The notes under the pieces are model-generated. The model did not search any database, was not told the DNA's origin, and saw only the letters and a program-made list of their open reading frames with translations. Made by a program: the position numbers and the translations under genes. Positions 57,550 to 64,000 of a stretch of 64,000 bases of DNA are shown here, one piece after another. The stretch comes from Schistocephalus solidus (Eukaryota; Platyhelminthes; Cestoda; Diphyllobothriidea; Diphyllobothriidae), in contig WEDG01002029.1 of the NCBI GenBank assembly GCA_017591395.1, positions 1 through 64,000 on the forward strand, written 5' to 3'. The stretch's first letter is position 1, and the number at the start of each line of letters is the position of its first letter.

Positions 57550-58715
57550 TGTAATTTGGTAAATTATTCTTTTGTTAAGTTGAATGGGGCCCTATTTGCT
57601 GATAATTTTAAACTTTGCTTTTCCAAATAAATCATATTAATATCCGTTCCTTTCCTCCTCCTACTCCTCCTCCTCCTCATCCTCTTCTCTCCAACACCAC
57701 CTTGTCTCTACTAAAAACCCATTTATCCACCGTTCCCATATTACAGATAGTCTAGCGCCGTATTTTATGAGAGGATATGCGTTAATCTTTCCCTTTCTGC
57801 TCTAATTTTAATTTATTAACAGGTCACCTGGACAATTTCCCAAAATAAAAAGAATGATTTCGCACTTCCATACTCTTTGGTCATCACCTGCCAAAAACGG
57901 GTAGTAACCACAGCGAGAAAAAACATGCAACAGGCTTCATGCAACGTTCACATCTAACGAACGTCTTAGTTAAAAATACTTTACTGGCAAAAGTTTTGCA
58001 TTGAATTCAATCCGCTGAAAAACTGTGTTCTCTGACGTAAATCAGCTTGTTTTAAAGTCGGAAAGGAACGGCCTTGCTTCGTTCACTCACTTCCGTTTTT
58101 CCTTATCAGTCGGGTGAATTTTATCTTGAGAAAGCTCACTCACTTGCAAGTTATTGGCCTGTTGATTGCCATAAACCGTATTTCAGTTCTTTCTGACGTA
58201 ATTATGCGGTTTTGGTGTGGTTTATCGTTTAAAGAGTGGGTTTATTTGCTTTGAAGTATCTTTGGCAATAAAAGATGTCTTAAAAATGATGAATAAATAG
58301 AACGGAACATGTGTCAACATGCGAAAACAAGTTAGGGCAAAAACCCATGAGTACTTAGCTTGCTTACATTCCACACAATAATTAAGTTTGGATAAACACA
58401 GCGCAAACACTACTTACGGCTTTTCAAACCAGTCGGATTTCCTTAATCGATTTTTTGTTGCCAGGAGATATGAATGGCTATGCGAAGGTGACCTTTAAGC
58501 GTACGAAAAGAAAGAACTCGTATTTTAACTGGAGAAAACGTAAGTAATTTGTGTTGAAACTAAAAAAATATATCACAGATAAAAATTCATTAATTTAATT
58601 TGTGTGCTGATCCGGATCCTTTGGGGAAAATACTGATAGGAAATCAGTAAATAAACATTTAATAGTTTACTGATTACTTACATGACCCACAAAGCCGGAT
58701 ATGAAAACGGATATG
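57550..58715. other. No supported gene; (TCC)-rich tract at 57650-57690
   Basis: A short pyrimidine tract of TCC/CTC units is followed by AT-rich DNA. The 62-aa minus ORF is unrecognised. Confidence 0.45.
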
Positions 58716-58719
58716 TCTG

Positions 58720-58988
58720 TAATACAGGTAGCTTTGCACAGAATGCCAGGGAAATTAGGGTCAGTGTTAAGATTTGGGTTCAGGTCTGGCTTACCTATAG
58801 AGTTAGAGTTCAGCTAGGGGTTAGGGTTAAGATCAGGGTTACGGTTTAGGGTTACAATAGAACTAATCCTTAGTTTAGGAGACGGGAATATTTATCCTGC
58901 CCGTAAATCCGGTATAGGTCCACCTTTATTATTTGGGCAGGTCGGTCCCACTCCCATGTCCTGCTGAGACACATATAAGTAATCCTTA
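58720..58988. mobile_element. Foldback element F4 (telomere-like core)
   Basis: The core reads ggggttagggttaagatcag with ggttacggtttagggttaca, a G-strand telomere-like array. The right arm ggacctttatt-like region, then gggcaggtcggtcccactcc with catgtcctgctgagac, is recognisable. The left arm is reduced to ggtagctttgcacagaatgc. Confidence 0.55.
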
Positions 58989-58989
58989 T

Positions 58990-61238
58990 CCTAAAAAATT
59001 TCGAAATTTATGGTCGCTGGCTGAGATTGAACTTCTTTTGATTTCAGCTTAGTTTCAGCAAAGGCTCCCCTTGGAGATCAGGCCTTTCGTTAGTTCATGC
59101 TGATTGAAGGGCTCGTGTTTCCGTCGTTTAGGAAGAAAATGACCGATGGCAAAGTAACGCGCGGTGTGACACCCTCTTCAGACTCTAGTTTTAACGCAGG
59201 ATGCGTTTCCCAAAAAGACTGCCTGCGGAATGAGGCCTTTGGCAGGCCAAAATATTTTCCGCTTTTAAAATCATCGATAAGCACCGTCGGCGAATGTAGC
59301 ACTATCAAGTGGCCTCAACTCTAGTACACCTTCGTGTGTCTACTTACTGGGAATTTGTTCTCTTAGTTTATTCCTCTATCCGCCCCTTTTCCCACTCCTC
59401 CCCAATGCCCCTATCCAGTATTTTAGAAAAGTTCACTTGGGCGTGGTCGGACCACCATGTTACAAATTTACTTGTGAAGGAGGGTAGTTTTACACTCTAA
59501 TCCGCGTTCGACAAGGAATGGTCAAGAAGTGGGGAGCGGACAGTACGATCTGGCTTAGGTGACGTTGGATAGGAAACTCGTCCAATGGGTTTTTACGACA
59601 GAACTGGCGATAAACTTCGATTAACTTAGTTGCTTTGTTGGCCTGTTTGAGAGGTAACTTGTAAATAAATTTAGGAAACATTTAGAACAGCAGACGTGCA
59701 TCGAATTTATAACTTTAGTGAAGGATGAGCAGTTTTTTGCCTAGACCTGTACAATGTTAATAATTCGATGAATACAGCATAAGCGGGCACTCCGAAAATT
59801 ATCGTTTTATATCAAAAATTATAAAATTAACCTCAATCAATTATTCTTTACTAAAAATAACTGTTACGTGGTCGATTATTCAACAATTTATGAAGGCAAA
59901 GTAAGTCTTCAATAGATGAAAGCAGCAAATAAAAGTACAAATACCTTGAATTAATAGTTAATACAACCAGATAGTAAGACATCGTGGCTTTCCATTAGTG
60001 GTACTAGAGAAGACCGTTGAAACAGACGGTCAATAAATCGGAAGCTTTTTTGCCATTCTTTTAATAATCTCTCGTTGTTTGCGTTGCCTCAACCGTATCT
60101 CATTAGTTTATCTTAATTTGCATCTTCTCATTAAATCGACGATTTGGCGTGCATTAAATTTATGTCACCGCGAAGAGCAAAAGTGCAGGGTACTTAATAG
60201 TTAGAAAAGAATACCCGTGAAAACAAATTTACCATATACAGAAGGTGACGAAATTGTGGCCTTACTTTTGCTCCCCTATAACCTAATAAAAAAAACAAAG
60301 CAGAATGTTTCAGATCAATCGTTCCGTGAGACTTGTATTGGGCAAACATATGGAAGCTGCAAAGTAGTAAGGAAAAGAGAGCAACCTAGCGTTCAATCCG
60401 TACCCCCCCCCCATGATTGCATATGTACAGTTAACTTTCGTGATGTCCTGCTTGCGGAAACTCAAAAAACGCCTCAGTGCGTTTGGTTCTAATAAAAATA
60501 ACAGGAACCGTGTTCTGTAATCTCAGTCCTTTTGCGCCTTCATTTGTCCTTCCTGCAGCTGACAATTGTCTCTGAGGCCTTTTTCTTCGTGTTGGTGACA
60601 TCGGTCCAGAAAGCTAAATGAAGAGGTGTTTTGACGAAAGAATTGGCGTCGGGGTTCAATCACCTGCTTGTAGGAGACTCACAGGACGTCACGCAACTCG
60701 TGAAACCTAATGATGACAATATATGCGCTCATTTCCGGCATGCCCAATTTTGCGCACTAATTATTTGACTAATGCGTTCCGTAACAGTATCTTGCCCGTA
60801 CAGATAATGTTTCTAAGCAATTTTAACTTGGTTAAATTTATAAAGTTGCGCTGGAAATCAACTTTACCTTATATGCAGACAAGTTCCAATGGTAATGTCT
60901 CGCATAGACCACATTCGTGAATCTCTGCACCACTGTGGACTGAAAGGTTTAGCAAACAAAACTCTGCTTTTCTGAACGTTGATTTTAAAGTCAGTGAAAT
61001 TCAGCTGCCTTCCACTGTTTATCTCACGAGGACAAGAAAATTTCCCTAACAATATGCTAGAAACCAACTGTGTATCGTGGATTCAAAACACGCAGTAGAA
61101 ACAAACTATTAAACAAACTCCGGTTCCCGTGCCTTCTCACAGGCTGCCAGAGCAACTACTGTTACTGGCAGGCAAGAATGTTCGTTTCTTTCTAGGCTTC
61201 CGTCTGAGCAACCGAGCAGAATGAGAGAAAAATTGCTA
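58990..61238. other. No supported gene
   Basis: Chance ORFs of 60-91 aa (for example 60217-60492) are unrecognised. A C10 tract lies at about 60402-60412. No retroelement motifs or shared repeats. Confidence 0.4.
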
Positions 61239-61239
61239 A

Positions 61240-61632
61240 GAATGACTTGTATGGTCGTTTAAACAGGATGAGGGAAGATGAGCTGCCCGCAGTACATGTA
61301 GCTTTATGCTAGATGCTGGAGAAATAAGGTTTAGCATTAAGGTGAGGGTTAGGTTTAAGGTTGAAGGGAAGGGGGGGGTTAAGGTCGGCGTTGGGAGTAG
61401 GGTCATGAACATGTTAAAAGTCAAGGTTTGGGGTCGTGTTAGCTGTAGAGTTTAGGTTTATGGTAGGACCAGGGATCAGATTAAGGTTAAAGTTCAGTTT
61501 TCCGTCACGGCGAGGGCTGAGGTTAAGGCACGAGAATATTGATCCCCTTGACATTTATCGCTGGGCCACCTATTTTACGTGGGTGTACGTTCCTATTTCC
61601 GCGGCCGGCTTAGATGGCCACGTTGAAATGCA
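61240..61632. mobile_element. Foldback element F5 (telomere-like core)
   Basis: The left arm acttgtatggtcgtttaaac with aggatgagg and the right arm ttcctatttccgcggccgg with cttagatggcca are degraded versions of the F termini. The core on the + strand is a run of degenerate GGTTAGG/GGTTAAGG units (gtgagggttaggtttaaggt) with a G9 run at about 61370-61378. The inner right arm gggccacctattttacgtgg matches F1. Confidence 0.6.
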
Positions 61633-61779
61633 AACGACGGGATGTTGTAGTCGCTTTTGCTATCAGCACCGGCATCGTGGGATGACTGCCCTGTCTGCTG
61701 CAGGGCACCAACAGCCGTTCCATTACCCCGCACCTGCCTCTTCCTGAGTCAAATTCGTCACCGTCATCCTCGCCGACGC

Positions 61780-62032
61780 CTCCCCCCCCCCCCCCCGAGG
61801 GCCACGAGGAGAAAAACAAGTGCTATAGCGACCTGCACACCTTTCTGATGACTGTGCCGAAGGCGAACGTGCTGATTTTCCATGTTGACTTCAAGGCCTG
61901 CGTCGGAACAGACTGTATGGCCTGGGAGGGAGCGTTGGGCGACCAATGAATTCATGACGGTTGCAGCAAAAACGGCCTCCGCCTCCTACTCCTCCTCCTC
62001 CTCCTCCTCCTCCTCTTCCTCCTCCTCCTACG
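61780..62032. repeat. C15 homopolymer and (TCC)n microsatellite
   Basis: An uninterrupted run of 15 C lies at 61782-61796. A (tcc)n array with a few interruptions lies at about 61978-62030. The serine-rich ORF at 61882-62145 and the minus-strand ORFs here are by-products. Confidence 0.9.
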
Positions 62033-62034
62033 CC

Positions 62035-63215
62035 TCGTATTCTTTAGGCGTCCGACGCAGGAGAAGACAACGTGGATGCCCCCACCCACCCGAGGAGATG
62101 GTATGTGAAGACAAGCTGTTCACTGCTGTCAGCCGCTGTGGCTGATCCCACCCCCGGTCTGCTGAAGTTCGTCTTGACACAGGTGGGTGAGAGCGAAGAG
62201 ATAGGGAGAGCGTTCGGTAGATGTAGTCCACGTCTGCTAAAAACGAAACCACGCACAAGTCACCTTCCCGGCGCCCACCTTGCCGTTGGGCACAGAATGG
62301 ACCTCGTAGATCAAAGTGTCATAGTCTGATTCACTGTCCTGTTCTATTCCACGCTAATGCAGGCCCAACATGAGTAGCTGCCAGGAAAACGCATATCATA
62401 CCGGAATTTTAGACAATGCCTTAATAACCCACGCATGTAGGCAACCAGTGTTCATGAACTCCTGTTCACGAAGGATTGGGCGCTCAAAAGACCAACAGGA
62501 ACAGACATTCAGGAGGTATGAACCTCTTTGTCTCCGGCTTTTGAATTTGAGCCGCCATTTTTGTTTGCTCTCCATTTGCGAGGAAGTTTTCTGTAACAGT
62601 ATACTCCTCTGTCTATTTTTCTTTGATATCCTGATCTTTTTTCGCTGCCTTGTTTGTCTTAACTATGATTATGAGGTAAACTCCACAGTATGCTGGCACC
62701 CTTTTGAAGGCCCATAAGTTGAAAAATTTACCGAATAATTTTGGCCACTGTGTTGGATTTGTGATCCTCCCGTGCTCACTTCATCACGTTTTTATCAACA
62801 AAGACCTTCGCAGAGGAAAAACACCGCTGCGATTGGAAAATCGCCTTGAAGTGTCAACTGAAAGACAGACTGTCAAGTCCAGGCTTCCTGTCGACAAATT
62901 GTCGTTCAATACTCAACAAAACTCATTATATGGAGCTGCGTTTGTTGAAAAAGGAACACATTAAGACTGAAATGATTTGTCTTCAAGAGAAATAGTTAAA
63001 TAGTGACATTGAGGCACAACTAATTAGCCTCCCTCCTCTTTCTGCTGCTTTTGAGCTGATCGAAAATCTTCATTCTCCAGCAGAGGCGATGAGGTGCTAT
63101 TTTGGTCAACAAAGATTTGTGTATTAACTGTAAGTCCTTATTTCAAACTCTGAGGATTTGCTAGACTTTATCACTGTCATATGTAAGCCCCGATTGTTAA
63201 ATACATTTAAAGGCA
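62035..63215. other. No supported gene
   Basis: ORFs of 115 aa (62370-62717) and 86 aa (62704-62964) are unrecognised. The first ends in a hydrophobic phenylalanine/leucine-rich segment that looks like translation of T-rich DNA. Part may be 5' sequence of the CR1-type LINE that follows. Confidence 0.35.
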
Positions 63216-63219
63216 TTAT

Positions 63220-64000
63220 ATGTTATGTATTTACATTCCCCCCCTCTACATGTTAAGGTGCCCTGACCCGTTTTTTCACTTTCTTTCACAAAAACTTGCT
63301 TTATTGTCCTGCGAGCAGCTTATTTACTTATGGGGTGACTTTCATCATGGGAATCTACGTCCTTTTACTCTGTTGGGATTTAACGACCTTGTTTCCTTCA
63401 ATAATCACGTTGATGCCTCTCATGGCCAAGTTTTGACCAACCAACCCAAGTTTTTCCTTGTTAAGAACAGAGCTCCATTCTCCGGTTCCGATCATTCTGT
63501 ACTATTAGGCCTTCAAAAAATTTATTCCGCTTCTACGCGTGCGCTGCTTATCAAACCTGATAGGAAAATTAAGGTTCACGACACATCCCCATAAAACATT
63601 TGCTTTCTCCAAACTTGTATATCGTACGCTATCCCCGTCTTCCTCAGACAATTCAATGTCAAGTCCAGCTCCAGCTACCTTACAATATTTTTAAAAGAAA
63701 TTTTTAATATTTTTTGTCATCTTGATACTGCTATGGTCTGACCGGACAGAATTTCTTGACCCTATCTAAAAATTTTAAGACATAAAAAATAACTTCTCTA
63801 CAAGCTAGGCCTCCGGGGCAGTCTAAGGAACGTTAACGTCTTAATAAAAACTGTTATTTCCAGACTAAATAATTTGTTTGTTAGTCAACTTTTTGCCTCT
63901 CCGTCCACACCTTCTTTTCCGCTCTCCTCTTTTGAACTCTGGAGGAATGTTAAGCATTTCACTGGCCAATGTGGTAAACTGGCACATGTTTATGCTGATT
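63220..64000 (+). pseudogene. CR1/jockey-type LINE endonuclease fragment, running off the window
   Basis: A 124-aa open frame reads EQLIYLWGDFHHGNLRPFTL (63316-63375), where WGDF is the GDFN motif of AP endonuclease with N changed to H. LTNQPKFFLVKNRAPFSGSD with HSVLLGL (about 63429-63510) keeps the SDH catalytic pair. KPDRKIKVHDTSP follows before a TAA. Beyond it, in other frames, VISRLNNLFVSQLF and FELWRNVKHFTGQ (about 63931-63968) correspond to the usual region between endonuclease and RT. The element continues beyond 64000, so its RT is not visible. Possible second LINE of the same class as the 54-kb fragment. Confidence 0.65.

Noticed and set aside
61882..62145. Serine-rich 87-aa ORF
   Set aside because: It is a product of the (TCC)n microsatellite.

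Overview
This window reads as non-genic, repeat-dense nuclear DNA of a flatworm. Diphyllobothriid tapeworm (Spirometra/Diphyllobothrium type) is my best guess. The guess rests on recognising a mix of decayed retroelements from memory of such genomes; no search was run. I found no intact host gene, rRNA, true tRNA, operon, CRISPR array or prokaryotic signal. Every protein-like stretch I can name belongs to a mobile element, and every one is broken by stops, frameshifts or truncation.

Layout. At 1.0-4.0 kb lies a long but frameshifted Penelope-like element (PLE: reverse transcriptase plus GIY-YIG endonuclease) on the + strand, with a 56-bp inverted repeat near its 5' end. At 4.0-4.5, 8.2, 10.8, 12.0-12.9 and 38.0 kb are copies of a tRNA-derived SINE (called S1 here). 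A second tRNA-like family (S2) occurs at 14.1-14.5, 18.1 and 28.5 kb. A foldback family (F) has long terminal inverted repeats and, in most copies, a core of degenerate telomere-like TTAGGG/TTAAGG units. It occurs at 12.4, 14.6, 16.3, 58.7 and 61.2 kb, and the 12.4-kb copy sits inside an S1 SINE. A third dispersed non-coding family (D) occurs at 6.8, 11.4, 18.6, 40.7, 43.4, 45.7, 46.3 and 51.7 kb. A pair of long-TIR foldback elements (M) lies at 26.2 and 27.7 kb.

PLE fragments recur at 20.6-21.7, 29.1-29.7, 46.4-47.9 and 55.1-57.5 kb. The last is a large inverted repeat made of two outward-facing copies of a second PLE lineage. An RTE-type LINE remnant covers about 39.2-42.5 kb and is split by a D insertion. 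Its C-terminal finger-like tail occurs again, on the other strand, at 44.2-44.9 kb. CR1/jockey-type LINE fragments lie at 53.7-54.7 kb and at the right edge (63.2-64.0 kb).

The stretches between (notably 21.7-26.2, 29.8-38.0, 47.9-51.7 and 58.99-61.2 kb) are mostly AT-rich with only short chance ORFs. I see nothing there that I can name.

How the pieces relate: the PLE, RTE and CR1 copies are remnants of the autonomous retroelements. S1, S2, D, F and M are non-autonomous passengers that landed in or beside them. Nesting (F in S1, D in RTE) gives a partial relative chronology. The most notable signals are the PLE inverted arrangements, hammerhead-like motifs in the PLE 3' context, and the F family with a telomere-like core.
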